DNA of 64,000 nt from Burkholderia guangdongensis (GCF_013403875.1 NZ_JACBNX010000020.1:86147-150146), one strand, 5' to 3'; shown: positions 52,397 to 61,932, counted from the stretch's first letter. Notes: generated from the sequence alone by a model not told the origin. Numbers and translations: made by a program.

Positions 52397-53758
52397 ATGA
52401 CGCTTGCGACACGCGGTACCGGTCGCCGGTGGCTGATCGCCGCCGGCCTGTTTTTCTTTCTGGCGATCAACTTCGCCGACAAGGCGCTGATCGGCCTCGC
52501 CGCCGAGCCGATCATGCGCGAACTCCATCTCACGCACACCGAATTCGGCCGCATCGCGGCCAGCTTCTTCACGTTCTTCTCGCTGTCGTCGGTGCTCGTC
52601 GGGTTGCTCGCCGATCGCATCCAGACCCGCTGGCTGCTGCTCGCGATGGCCGTGATCTGGTCGGTCGCGCAGGTGCCGCTGCTGCTGTTCGCGGCGCCCG
52701 CGACGCTCGTCGCATCGCGGATGCTGCTCGGCGCGAGCGAGGGGCCCGCGTATCCGGTCGCCGTGCACGCGCTGTACAAATGGTTTCCCGATCACGAGCG
52801 CGCGGTGCCGTCGGCGGTGCTGACCGTCGGCTCCGCGTTCGGCGCGGGCTTCGTCGCGCCGGCGATCACCGCGATCATCGTCGCGTTCGGCTGGCATGCC
52901 GCATTCCTGGTGCTCGCGATCGTCGGGCTCGTGTGGAGCGCGGTCTGGCTGCGGATCGGCAAGGAGGGCCCGCTCGGCACGCACGGCACGCACGGAGCAC
53001 ACGGCACGCACGGTGCGCACGGTGGCGCCGCGCAGTCCGGCCACGCGGATGCGCTGCCCGAGAAGCTGCCGCTCGCGATGCTGCTGCTGTCGCGCACGTG
53101 CATCGCCGGCAACCTGAGCGGGTTCGCCGCGTATGCGCTGCTGACGATGCAGACGATCTGGCTGCCGAGCTATCTGGTGCGCGTCGCCGGCTATTCGCTG
53201 ATGCAGGTCGGCTGGATCGCGGTGCTGCCCGCGTTCGGGCTGATGGTCGCGTCGCCGTTGCTCGGCTGGTGGTCGCAGCGGCTGATGGCGCGCGGCGTGT
53301 CGAGCCGCCATGCGCGCGGCACGCTCGGCGCGGCGGTCGTCGCGGTGTCGGGCGCCGCGCTCGCGCTGATGCCGACGCTGCCGGCCGGCCCCGCGCTGGT
53401 CGCGGCCGTGACGATCGCGTTCTCGATCGCGTCGTTCACGTTCGCAACCGGCGTGCTGCTCGCCGGCGAGGTCGTGCCGCCCGCGCAGCGCGGCGGCGTG
53501 CTGGGCATCAACGTCTGCATTGCGACGCTCGCCGGCTTCATCACGCCGGCCGTGATGGGCCACATCATCGACCACGCGGCGACGCCGATCGCCGGCTACC
53601 AGTTCGGGATGATGCTCGCGGGCGGGTTCGCGATCGTCGCGGGCATCGTCGGCGCGCTGCTCGTCGAGCCGGTCGCCGACCGGCGCCGCTTCATCGCGTA
53701 TGCGGCCGCGCGCGGGCAGGGCCGTGTCACCGCACCGCTCGCGGCCGGCGAGCAATGA
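52397..53758 (+). CDS. MFS transporter with His/Gly repeat loop
   Basis: A 453-aa transporter with twelve predicted helices, similar to the anion/cation (ACS) MFS group: FADKALIGLAAEPIMREL and ASEGPAYPVAVHALYKWF. The central cytoplasmic loop carries GTHGTHGAHGTHGAHGG, coded by five 9-bp units (52976-53020). It precedes the acyl-CoA synthetase by 83 bases and probably imports its substrate, a carboxylate. Substrate not known. Confidence 0.9.
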   Translation: MTLATRGTGRRWLIAAGLFFFLAINFADKALIGLAAEPIMRELHLTHTEFGRIAASFFTFFSLSSVLVGLLADRIQTRWLLLAMAVIWSVAQVPLLLFAAPATLVASRMLLGASEGPAYPVAVHALYKWFPDHERAVPSAVLTVGSAFGAGFVAPAITAIIVAFGWHAAFLVLAIVGLVWSAVWLRIGKEGPLGTHGTHGAHGTHGAHGGAAQSGHADALPEKLPLAMLLLSRTCIAGNLSGFAAYALLTMQTIWLPSYLVRVAGYSLMQVGWIAVLPAFGLMVASPLLGWWSQRLMARGVSSRHARGTLGAAVVAVSGAALALMPTLPAGPALVAAVTIAFSIASFTFATGVLLAGEVVPPAQRGGVLGINVCIATLAGFITPAVMGHIIDHAATPIAGYQFGMMLAGGFAIVAGIVGALLVEPVADRRRFIAYAAARGQGRVTAPLAAGEQ

Positions 53759-53841
53759 GTGCGTCCCGCGCGGCGTGCACGGCTTGCACGTCGTGCGCGG
53801 TGTGACACAGGTATTTCTCAAAGCACGAAGGAGTACGAAGG

Positions 53842-55977
53842 GTGACGAGGAGAATCGATCTGGCGCCGCTGCTGCGGCCTGCGTCGATCGCGGTGATCGG
53901 CGCGTCCGCCGATCCCGCGAAGGTCGGCGGGATGCCGCTGCGCCTGCTGCGCGAGCGCGGCTACGCGGGGCGCGTGCACGCGATCAACGCGCGGGCGAAC
54001 GACGTGCAGGGGCTGCGGGCGGTGCCGTCGCTCGACGCGGTGGCGGAGCCCGTCGATCTCGCGATCGTCGCGGTGCCCGCGCACGCGACGCCCGATGTGA
54101 TCACGCAGCTCGCTCGCAACCGCACGCGCGCGGCGGTGCTGTTCACCGCCGGCTTCGCGGAGACCGGCGACGCGGGCCGCGTGCTGCAGCGCGACGTCGC
54201 GCGCCGCGTGGAAGAGGCCGGCATCACGCTGCTCGGCCCGAACTGCCTCGGGCTGATGAACCTGCGCGACAACGTGTACGCGACGTTCTCGCCGGTCGCG
54301 CTCGCGGGCGTGCCGCCCGTCGGCAACGTCGCGCTCGTGAGCCAGAGCGGCGCGTTCGGCGCGTATGCGTTCGCGCTCGCGCGCGAATCGGGCCTCGGCG
54401 TCAGCCACTGGATCACGACCGGCAACGAGGCGGGCGTGCAGGTGGCCGACGCGATTCGCTGGCTCGCCGACGATCCGCAGACGTCGGTGATCCTCGCGTA
54501 TCTGGAAGGCTGCACGGACGGCGCGAACATGCGCGGCGCGCTCGCGGCCGCGCGCGCGGCGGGTAAGCCGGTCGTCGTCACGAAGGTCGGCACGACCGCG
54601 ACCGGCGCGCGCGCCGCGCAGTCGCACACCGCGAGCCTCGCCGGTGAGGACGCGGTCTATCAGGCGGTGTTCGACGAGTACGGCGTGCATCGCGCGCAGA
54701 CGCTCGAGGAATTCTTCCGGCTCGGCTACGTGCTGTCGAAGGGCCGGCGGCCGACGTCGCGCTCGACCGCGATCGTCACCGTGTCGGGCGGCGTCGGGAT
54801 CATGATGGCCGACCGCGCGGAGGCGCTGTCGCTGACGCTGCCGCCGCTGCCCGACGCGTACGGCGACGGAATCCGCGCGCAGATCGCGTTCGCGTCGACC
54901 GCGAATCCGATCGACGTGACCGGGCAGGTCGTCGCGCAGCCGAAGGTGCTGACCGACACGCTCGTCGGCGCGGTCGAATGCGGCGCGTACGGCAGCGTCG
55001 TCGCGTTCATCGCCGGCGGCGGCAACGTGCCCGCCGCGTGGGCCGCGATCGAGACCGCGATCGAGCGGATCACGGCGTCCGGCGCCGACGTGCCGCTCGT
55101 GCTGTCCGGGCTCGTCGACGACGCGAGACGCAAGTGGCTCGAAGCGCGCGGCGTGCTCGTGTTCCGCGAGCCGGTGCATGCGATGGAGTCGGTCGATGCG
55201 CTGTTGCGCGCGAACGAGAACGCGACACGCGGCGCGGCGCCGGACGACGAGACTTCGGTGCCGCCGGCGGTGTTGGCTGCATGCACGGCGAGCGTGCCGG
55301 CCGGCGCCACGTCGCTCGACGAGGCCGAGGCGCTGGCGATGCTTGCCGACGCCGGCGTCGCGGTGCCCGCGCACGCGGTGGCGAAGACCGCCGCCGACGC
55401 GGCCGCGGCCGCCGAGCGGCTCGGCTACCCGGTCGCGCTGAAGCTGCGCTCGCGCCACGTGCTGCACAAGAGCGACATCGGCGGCGTGCGGCTGAATCTG
55501 CACGACGCGCACGCGGTGCGCGACGCGTTCGCCGCGATCGAGGCCGCCGCCGCGCGCGCCGAATTGCCGGACGGTTTCGAAGGCGTCGTCGTCGCGCGGA
55601 TGCTCGACGGCTGGGGCGAGATCATCGTCGGCTGCCGGCGCGATCCGGTGTTCGGGCCGGTCGTGATGACAGGCCTCGGCGGCACCGGCGTCGAGCTCGG
55701 CCGGAAGATGGCGTTCGGCCTCGCGCCGCTGTCGCGCGAACGTGCGCGCACGATGCTCGAGACGAGCGGCGCGGCGGGGCTCCTGAACGGCCATCGCGGC
55801 AAACCGGTGCTGTCGCTCGACGCGGCGGCCGACACGCTCGTCGCGGTGTCGCGGCTCGGCGTGGCGATCGGCGACGCGCTCGACACGCTCGAGATCAATC
55901 CGTTCATCGTCACGGCCGACGGCCTCGTCGCAGCCGACGCGGTGATCACGGCCACTTTCTCCTTCAGGACGATTTGA
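53842..55977 (+). CDS. ADP-forming (NDP) acyl-CoA synthetase
   Basis: A 711-aa fusion of the two ACD subunits: CoA-binding domain (residues 1-130, PASIAVIGASADPAKVGG), succinyl-CoA-ligase-like domains with the phosphorylated His262 in QSHTASLAGE, and a C-terminal ATP-grasp domain (about 490-705, LKLRSRHVLHKSDIGGV). It makes an acyl-CoA from an acid, CoA and ATP, giving ADP. GTG start at 53842 after GAAGG. One base separates its stop from the next gene, so the two are coupled. Substrate unknown. Confidence 0.9.
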   Translation: MTRRIDLAPLLRPASIAVIGASADPAKVGGMPLRLLRERGYAGRVHAINARANDVQGLRAVPSLDAVAEPVDLAIVAVPAHATPDVITQLARNRTRAAVLFTAGFAETGDAGRVLQRDVARRVEEAGITLLGPNCLGLMNLRDNVYATFSPVALAGVPPVGNVALVSQSGAFGAYAFALARESGLGVSHWITTGNEAGVQVADAIRWLADDPQTSVILAYLEGCTDGANMRGALAAARAAGKPVVVTKVGTTATGARAAQSHTASLAGEDAVYQAVFDEYGVHRAQTLEEFFRLGYVLSKGRRPTSRSTAIVTVSGGVGIMMADRAEALSLTLPPLPDAYGDGIRAQIAFASTANPIDVTGQVVAQPKVLTDTLVGAVECGAYGSVVAFIAGGGNVPAAWAAIETAIERITASGADVPLVLSGLVDDARRKWLEARGVLVFREPVHAMESVDALLRANENATRGAAPDDETSVPPAVLAACTASVPAGATSLDEAEALAMLADAGVAVPAHAVAKTAADAAAAAERLGYPVALKLRSRHVLHKSDIGGVRLNLHDAHAVRDAFAAIEAAAARAELPDGFEGVVVARMLDGWGEIIVGCRRDPVFGPVVMTGLGGTGVELGRKMAFGLAPLSRERARTMLETSGAAGLLNGHRGKPVLSLDAAADTLVAVSRLGVAIGDALDTLEINPFIVTADGLVAADAVITATFSFRTI

Positions 55978-55978
55978 T

Positions 55979-57325
55979 ATGTACACCCAAGCGATGAGCG
56001 TACTCGAGACGCTGCCCGAAACGAACGACGATCCGCGCGTGCTGCTGGTCGAGATGGCGGCCGGGATGCTGGCGCTGGCCCGCTACCCGGTGATCGAGGT
56101 CGTGCGCACGTGCGCGCTGCACACGCTGCCGCACTCGACGAGCCCGCTGCGCATCGCGTTCAACCAGTTCCACGCGAGCGCGCGCCCGTGGACGCACGAG
56201 GATCGCGACGTCGTCACGCCGGCGAACGACTTTCTGTATCTGAACGGCTGGATCGATCTGTCGAACGGGCCGGTGCTGCTCGACATCCCGGCGATCGGCG
56301 ACGACCGCTACTTCGTGATCGAGCTGCTCGACGCGTTCACGAACAACTTCGTGAACCTGAGCGCGCGCACGATCGGCGTGAAAGGCGGGCGCTTCGTGCT
56401 GCATTCGCCGGGCCAGACGGTGCCGGCGGAGGCGGGCGTGCCGGTCGAGTGCCCGACGCATCTCGTGTGGTTCCTCGGGCGCGTGCTGGTGCGCGGCGAC
56501 GACGATCTCGATGCCGCGCGCAGCGTCGCGGGCGCGTTCCGCCTGAGTGGCGAGCGGTGCGCGGGGCCGTCGAGCGTGCGCCGCTGGCACGACACCGGCG
56601 ATCACGCGCTCGACTTCTTCCAGAACGTGTTCAACACGCTCGCCGATTTCCCGCCCGGCGACGACGAGGCGCCGTTGCTCGAGATGTTGCAGCGCGCGGG
56701 CGTGAAGTGGCGCGGCGAGGTCGACGTCGCCGCGCTGCCGGAGGCGGTCCGGCAGGGGCTGCGGCTCGGCTACGCGCACGCGCAGCGCCTGATCACCGCA
56801 TTCACCGAGAGCCGCGCGCGGCGCGCGTGGAGCTACAGCCTCGCGCTCGGCCGTTACGGCCATGCGTATCTGCAGCGCGCGTGCACCGCGATGAAGGGGC
56901 TCGGCGCGCTCGCGGCCGAGGAAGCGGTGTACGCGGCCGCCGACTTCGACGATATGGGCGAGCATCTGGACGGCCGCAAGCACTATGAGATCCATTTCCC
57001 GCCGGGCCAGTTGCCGCCGGTCGACGCGATGTGGTCGGTGTCGCTGTACGGCGCGGACCGCTACTTCATCGACAACCCGATCCGCCGCTACGCGCTCGGC
57101 GACCGCACGCCGGGCCTGCAATACGACGCGGACGGCGGGCTGCGGATCCGGATCAGCCACGACGCCCCCGACGTGCCCGACGTGCCCGACGCGGCGTCGA
57201 ACTGGCTGCCCGCGCCGGCCAGCGGCGGCTTCTATCTGATCATGCGCTTCTATCACCCGCAGGCGTCGTTCCTCGAAGGGCGCTACGCGATTCCGCCGGT
57301 GCGCGTCGTGCGCGGCGACGCGTGA
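55979..57325 (+). CDS. DUF1254/DUF1214 protein, copy 1
   Basis: A 448-aa soluble protein. The DUF1254 part has VVTPANDFLYLNGWIDLSNGP and the DUF1214 end has RYALGDRTPGLQYDADGGLRI. No signal peptide, whereas many family members are exported. ATG 55979 has AGGA 9 bases upstream. It shares its domain plan with the next gene. Biochemical function of the family is not established. Confidence 0.88.
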   Translation: MYTQAMSVLETLPETNDDPRVLLVEMAAGMLALARYPVIEVVRTCALHTLPHSTSPLRIAFNQFHASARPWTHEDRDVVTPANDFLYLNGWIDLSNGPVLLDIPAIGDDRYFVIELLDAFTNNFVNLSARTIGVKGGRFVLHSPGQTVPAEAGVPVECPTHLVWFLGRVLVRGDDDLDAARSVAGAFRLSGERCAGPSSVRRWHDTGDHALDFFQNVFNTLADFPPGDDEAPLLEMLQRAGVKWRGEVDVAALPEAVRQGLRLGYAHAQRLITAFTESRARRAWSYSLALGRYGHAYLQRACTAMKGLGALAAEEAVYAAADFDDMGEHLDGRKHYEIHFPPGQLPPVDAMWSVSLYGADRYFIDNPIRRYALGDRTPGLQYDADGGLRIRISHDAPDVPDVPDAASNWLPAPASGGFYLIMRFYHPQASFLEGRYAIPPVRVVRGDA

Positions 57326-57346
57326 CCGAACGGAGCGATGCGATCC

Positions 57347-58669
57347 ATGTCCATTCTCGACACGCTCGATGCAGCGGCGGCCGACGCGGTGCAGTTCGCG
57401 CTGCCGCTTTATGAAATGTCGCGCATGCGCTCGGCGACGGCACCGCGTGCCGATCACGCGGGCCGGTTCGCCGGCGACTCGCCCGAGTCGACGCTGCGCT
57501 GGGCGAATCTGTGGAGCCACACGCGCCGGCTGCTCGGCCCGCAGGACCGCAAGGTCGTTACGCCGAACAACGACACGCTCTATTCGAGCGCGTGGCTCGA
57601 CCTGAGCCGCGGCCCGCTGGTGCTGCGCGTGCCGGCGATGGGCGAGCGCTACTACGTGCTCGGGCTGCTGGACATGTACACGAATCCGTTCGGCTACGTC
57701 GGCACGCGCACGACCGGCCGCGACGCGGGCGCGTTCCTCGTGCACGGCCCCGGCTGGCGCGGTGACGTGCCCGACGGGATGCGCGCGCTCGCGTGCCCGA
57801 CCGACGCGGTCTGGATGATCGGCCGGATGCTCGTCGATGACGACACCGATCTCGCGGCGGCCGTTGCGCTGCAGGACCAGCTCACGATCGAGCCGGCGCC
57901 GGGCAGCGATGCGCAGGTGCCGTGCCGTATCGATACCGGGATGCAGCCGAACGAGCGGCTCGGCGATCCGGAGGTGTTCGCGCGCGTCGTCAACCGCGCG
58001 CTCGCCGGGAATCCGCCGCCGGCCGACGAGGCGAGCCTGGTCGCGCGCTTCGCCGCGTGCGGGATCGGCGCGGCGCTCGACGGCGTGCCGCCGACCGACG
58101 CGCAGCGCGATGCGCTCGCGCGCGCGATCCGCGACGCGATCCGGACGCTGTCGGAAGCGTCGCCGTCGACGCTCGGCGGTGGTTGGGCGCTGCCCGTCGA
58201 TCTGCTCGAATCGTTCGGCACCGACTACCGGCAACGTGCCCGCACCGCGCTCAGCTATATCGGCGCACTCGGGATTCGCGAGGCGATGTACCTGATGGCG
58301 GACCGCGACGCGGACGGCGCACTGCTCGACGGCCATGCGTCGTACGTGCTGCATTTCCCGCCCGGCGGCGCGCCGCGAACCGACGCGTTCTGGTCGCTGA
58401 CCGCGTATGAGCGCGAGTCCTGCATGCTGGCCGACAACGCGATCGGCCGCTATTCGCTCGGCGATCGCACGCCCGGACTGCAGCACGACGCGGATGGCGG
58501 GCTGCGAATCGCGATGTCCGCGCGGGAGCCGGCCGATCCGGTGCTGCGGCGCAACTGGCTGCCGGCGCCGCCGGGGCGCTTCTATCTCGCGCTGCGGCTC
58601 TACGTGCCGGGCGACGCGCACATCGAGCGGCGCTTCGCGTATCCGCCGATCGAGCGTCAGTGCACGTAA
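57347..58669 (+). CDS. DUF1254/DUF1214 protein, copy 2
   Basis: A 440-aa paralogue of the previous gene with VVTPNNDTLYSSAWLDLSRGP and RYSLGDRTPGLQHDADGGLRI. Again no signal peptide. GGAG at 57332-57335 suits the ATG at 57347 better than the ATG at 57338. Only 21 bases follow the previous stop. Last gene of the MFS-synthetase-DUF1254 run. Confidence 0.88.
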   Translation: MSILDTLDAAAADAVQFALPLYEMSRMRSATAPRADHAGRFAGDSPESTLRWANLWSHTRRLLGPQDRKVVTPNNDTLYSSAWLDLSRGPLVLRVPAMGERYYVLGLLDMYTNPFGYVGTRTTGRDAGAFLVHGPGWRGDVPDGMRALACPTDAVWMIGRMLVDDDTDLAAAVALQDQLTIEPAPGSDAQVPCRIDTGMQPNERLGDPEVFARVVNRALAGNPPPADEASLVARFAACGIGAALDGVPPTDAQRDALARAIRDAIRTLSEASPSTLGGGWALPVDLLESFGTDYRQRARTALSYIGALGIREAMYLMADRDADGALLDGHASYVLHFPPGGAPRTDAFWSLTAYERESCMLADNAIGRYSLGDRTPGLQHDADGGLRIAMSAREPADPVLRRNWLPAPPGRFYLALRLYVPGDAHIERRFAYPPIERQCT

Positions 58670-58705
58670 CTCGCGACGCGGATGACGGGTGACGCAATGA
58701 TGACG

Positions 58706-58768
58706 CGCACGCAACGCACGCAACGCACGCAACGCACGCAACGCACGCAACGCACGCAACGCACGCAA
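58706..58768. repeat. Seven tandem 9-bp units CGCACGCAA
   Basis: Perfect units from 58706 to 58768. The following sequence contains CGTGCGTT (58772-58779), which can pair with AACGCACG in any unit, giving alternative hairpins after the DUF1254 operon. Confidence 0.95.
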
Positions 58769-58906
58769 GCCGCGTGCGTTGTTCGTTAACGTTCTTACGT
58801 GCGTATGACAGCGACGCGCATGCGTGTCATCAACCGTAGCAAGTTATTACACGTGAAATATTGCGCGTTCGTATGATCGACTCGCTTCGGCACACAAGGA
58901 GTCGAG

Positions 58907-59131
58907 ATGAATAAAATAATGTTAACCGCACTGATGGCCGGCATGTTGTCGGCTACGATGCTGACAGGATGTGTCGCGTATGGGCCGGTCCCGGTTGCGC
59001 AGGTGACGATCGGCTGGCATGGCGACCGGTATTGGGATGGTCATCGCTACTGGGAGCGCCGCGACTGGGAGGCCCAGCATCCCGAGCATCGGGAAGATGG
59101 TCATCGCGACGATCAGCATCCGCAGTGGTAA
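58907..59131 (+). CDS. Small Trp/His-rich lipoprotein
   Basis: A 74-aa protein. Leader MNKIMLTALMAGMLSATMLTGC ends in a lipobox (Cys22); the mature chain has DRYWDGHRYWERRDWEAQHPEH and ends in a His/Asp-rich tail. AAGGAG lies 5 bases before the ATG. Such tails often bind divalent metals. It is 45 bases upstream of the next tiny gene, probably co-transcribed. Function unknown. Confidence 0.8.
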   Translation: MNKIMLTALMAGMLSATMLTGCVAYGPVPVAQVTIGWHGDRYWDGHRYWERRDWEAQHPEHREDGHRDDQHPQW

Positions 59132-59176
59132 TCGCTTTGCCCAACACAACATTGATTTGAACAAGAGGACGTCAAC

Positions 59177-59314
59177 ATGAAAACCTTGCTGAAAACGATC
59201 TCCGTGGCCGCCGTCGCACTCGCGGTGCTCGCGCCGACGCTGGCCGAAGCGCACATGCATCGCGTGTGCCACTTCGACCACCATCATCACCGCGTCTGCC
59301 GCTGGGTGCGCTAA
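59177..59314 (+). CDS. Tiny secreted His/Cys peptide
   Basis: A 45-aa protein. Residues 1-25 form a signal peptide (MKTLLKTISVAAVALAVLAP then TLAEA); after cleavage a 20-residue peptide remains containing HRVCHFDHHHHRVC, with the HRVC tetrad twice, seven histidines and two cysteines. AGAGGA precedes the ATG by 8 bases. I recall similar short proteins in other Burkholderia genomes but no function. A strong terminator follows. Metal binding is likely from composition; this is inference. Confidence 0.75.
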   Translation: MKTLLKTISVAAVALAVLAPTLAEAHMHRVCHFDHHHHRVCRWVR

Positions 59315-59337
59315 CGTAGCGCCACGCACCGTCACGA

Positions 59338-59364
59338 AGCGCCGGGCGACCGGCGCTTTTTTTT
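59338..59364 (+). terminator. Intrinsic terminator after the tiny peptide gene
   Basis: AGCGCCG-GGCGAC-CGGCGCT followed by at least seven T. Confidence 0.92.
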
Positions 59365-59660
59365 CGTCCGCGCGTTCCGTGTAACGCGCGGTAATGTGAC
59401 GGCAATATTCGGCTATCCGGTCGCCCGGACCGGGTAGAATGCGCCCCATTCGCCCGCGCTTTGTTGGCGGACAAAACAACACGCCGGACGTGACGTGCGA
59501 CGTCCGCGCAATGGCCAGTCACGAGGTCGGCCCGACCGCCGCCGCCGTCGCTTTCCGCCGGATCCGTCCGGGCGGCGCGAAGGCCACCGCGTATCGTCGG
59601 GCAAGCGGCCAGGGTCCGGCTTCGTCGGCGTGTTGCGATCTCGATTGGGCGCCTTCGGAC

Positions 59661-60827
59661 ATGTCGACTCCCGCCGTTCTTCTGCTCGTCCTGCTGGTCA
59701 ACTGCCTGCTCACGTCGGCGGCGCTCTCGTCGCTGCTGCGCACCGGCGTGCCCGGGCTGCATCGCTGGATCGCCGCGCAGGCGCTGCTCGCGGTGTCGGT
59801 CGGCGCCACGCTGGCCGGCGCGCGCTCGCCCGCGACGATCACGCTCGACACCGTGGCCTACGTGTTCGCGACGTGCATGATCCTGCAGGGCTTCCGGCAG
59901 TTCTTCGACGTGCGGATCGCGCATCGCGCGGAGCAGGTGGCCGCCGTGCTGCTGATCGTCGCGCTCGTCCGTTGCACGTGGTTCAGGCCCGATCCGAACC
60001 TGCGCGCCGTGCTCGTGTCAGTGCTGGCGGTGTATGTGCGTGTGTCGATCGCGTGGCTCGCGTTCCGGCGGCGGCCCAGGAACCGTCCCGCGTATGCGTG
60101 CGCGTTCGTGTGCACGGTCGCGCTCGGGGGCGCGATCGCCCATTTCGTGCGTGGCGTCGCGTTCGTGCGCGGCGCGATGGCGGACAGCGGCTTCATGAAC
60201 GCGACGCCGGCGAACGAGCTGTTCCTCGCGGTCGGCACGCTGTCGCTGCTCGGCCTGTCGATGGGCGTCGTGATGCAGGCGCACGAGCGCGTCGCCGAAC
60301 GGCTCGAGCGGCTCGCGACCATCGATGGACTGACCGGCGCGCTGATGCGCAGCGCGTTCCTCGAGCGCGCGCAGCGGCATTGCCGGCGCGTGGCGCACGT
60401 GCCGCTGTCGCTCGTCATCGTCGATCTCGATCACTTCAAGTCGATCAACGACCGCCACGGCCATGCGTGCGGCGACCAGGCGCTCGTCCGCTTCGCGGCG
60501 GTGATGTCGGACGGCATCCGCGCGGGCGATCTGTTCGGCCGGCTCGGCGGCGAGGAGTTCGCGGTGCTGTGCCCGGCCGCGTCCGCCGAAGACGCGCGGC
60601 ACGCGATCGACCGGCTGCGCGCGTCGCTCGCGGACGGCGTGGGAGCGGCCGCGCGGGCCGGCGCCGTCGCGTTCACGTTCAGCGCGGGCGTGGCCGAGCG
60701 CGGGGCGGACGAGCCGCTGTCGAGCCTGATGGCGCGCGCCGATGCCGCGCTGTACGCGGCGAAGGCGGGCGGCCGCGACCGCGTCGTCGTCGCGCCGTCG
60801 GTCGAGCGGGCGGACCTCGCCGCGTAG
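59661..60827 (+). CDS. Membrane diguanylate cyclase (GGDEF)
   Basis: A 388-aa c-di-GMP synthase. The first 200 residues contain about six membrane helices. The GGDEF domain starts about residue 215 (IDGLTGALMRSAFL); the active motif is GGEEF and the inhibitory I-site RxxD (RAGD) is present upstream of it, so product feedback is expected. The ATG at 59661 leads directly into the first helix; an earlier ATG at 59439 is in frame. Confidence 0.92.
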   Translation: MSTPAVLLLVLLVNCLLTSAALSSLLRTGVPGLHRWIAAQALLAVSVGATLAGARSPATITLDTVAYVFATCMILQGFRQFFDVRIAHRAEQVAAVLLIVALVRCTWFRPDPNLRAVLVSVLAVYVRVSIAWLAFRRRPRNRPAYACAFVCTVALGGAIAHFVRGVAFVRGAMADSGFMNATPANELFLAVGTLSLLGLSMGVVMQAHERVAERLERLATIDGLTGALMRSAFLERAQRHCRRVAHVPLSLVIVDLDHFKSINDRHGHACGDQALVRFAAVMSDGIRAGDLFGRLGGEEFAVLCPAASAEDARHAIDRLRASLADGVGAAARAGAVAFTFSAGVAERGADEPLSSLMARADAALYAAKAGGRDRVVVAPSVERADLAA

Positions 60828-61080
60828 CGCCGGCGCGGCGCCTGCTGATAAACCCTCGATTGCGTGATCCGGCTCGACGATTCGCGCGCGCGGATCGATA
60901 CTCTGCGGAAATCGCCGAACGCGCATGCGCCGCGCGGCGGTGCGTCATCTGGAGGCGAACTGAAAGGATCCGGCGCCGTGGCGATTGAACCGATCGGCGC
61001 CGCGCGATATCAGAGACGATGCAAGACCCGGCCACGCCTGCGGGCCCAAGTGCGGGCGCTCAGATCGAAAAGGAACAACC

Positions 61081-61932
61081 ATGGCTTTCGGACAAGGCAG
61101 CGGCCTGCAGCGGCAGGTCATCAGCACGCTGGACAACCAGGGCCGCGACGTGATGGGCCTCGACACGCTCGCGTGGAAGTATCCGGACAACAGCATCGTC
61201 TCCGGCTCGCTGCTGACGGTGGAGTCGAACCATTTCTGCGTGCTGAAGAGCCGCGGCGCGCTGCTCGACGTATACGAAACCGGCCAGCACCAGATCATCA
61301 CGCCGGACAAGCCGATCCTCGGCAACATCGTGCAGGGCTTCTTCGGCGGCAACTCGCCGTGGCAGTACGAGGCGATCTACGTGCAGCGCAGCAAGCTGCT
61401 CGCGCAGAACAAGGGGATCGCGACGTCGAAGGAAATGGCCGTGATGGAGTACACGGTCGACTACTACGTGCACGTCGACACGAAGGACGACGCGGTGAAG
61501 CTGATCACGCACATGCCGTTCGCCGGCGAGCGGATTCCGATCGGCGAGCTGACCGCGTACGCGGGGCCGGTGATCGAGCAGGCGATCAACCAGATCGTGC
61601 AGGTCACGCCGATGGAGCAGGTCAACGAGCGGATCCACGACATCATCGAGCTCGCGAAGGGGCACCTGAGCGAGTTCCTCGACATCTACGGCGTGCATCT
61701 GAACGACGTGAAGGTGCTGATCATGCCGCAGGACGCGCGCATGCGCGAGCTGATCTCGCTGCGCGCGTTCGGGATGAGCGAGATCGAGGCCGCGCGGATG
61801 TATCTCGCGCTGAGAATGGCCGACAAGGGGCTGATCTCCGCGCCGAATGCGGCGGCCGGCATGCCGTTCACGATCGGCGGCCAGACGCTCGGCACGTTCG
61901 ACGCCGGCGCGATCACGGGGCTGCCGAAGTGA
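61081..61932 (+). CDS. SPFH/Band-7 domain protein (YdjI type)
   Basis: A 283-aa soluble SPFH protein. It starts MAFGQGSGLQRQVISTLDNQ; residues 30-240 are the SPFH core (VDYYVHVDTKDDAVKLITH). No transmembrane anchor and no C-terminal zinc ribbon, unlike many homologues. AAGGAAC precedes the ATG. Such proteins form membrane-associated oligomers in stress responses. The unknown gene at 62016 follows by 83 bases. Confidence 0.85.
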   Translation: MAFGQGSGLQRQVISTLDNQGRDVMGLDTLAWKYPDNSIVSGSLLTVESNHFCVLKSRGALLDVYETGQHQIITPDKPILGNIVQGFFGGNSPWQYEAIYVQRSKLLAQNKGIATSKEMAVMEYTVDYYVHVDTKDDAVKLITHMPFAGERIPIGELTAYAGPVIEQAINQIVQVTPMEQVNERIHDIIELAKGHLSEFLDIYGVHLNDVKVLIMPQDARMRELISLRAFGMSEIEAARMYLALRMADKGLISAPNAAAGMPFTIGGQTLGTFDAGAITGLPK

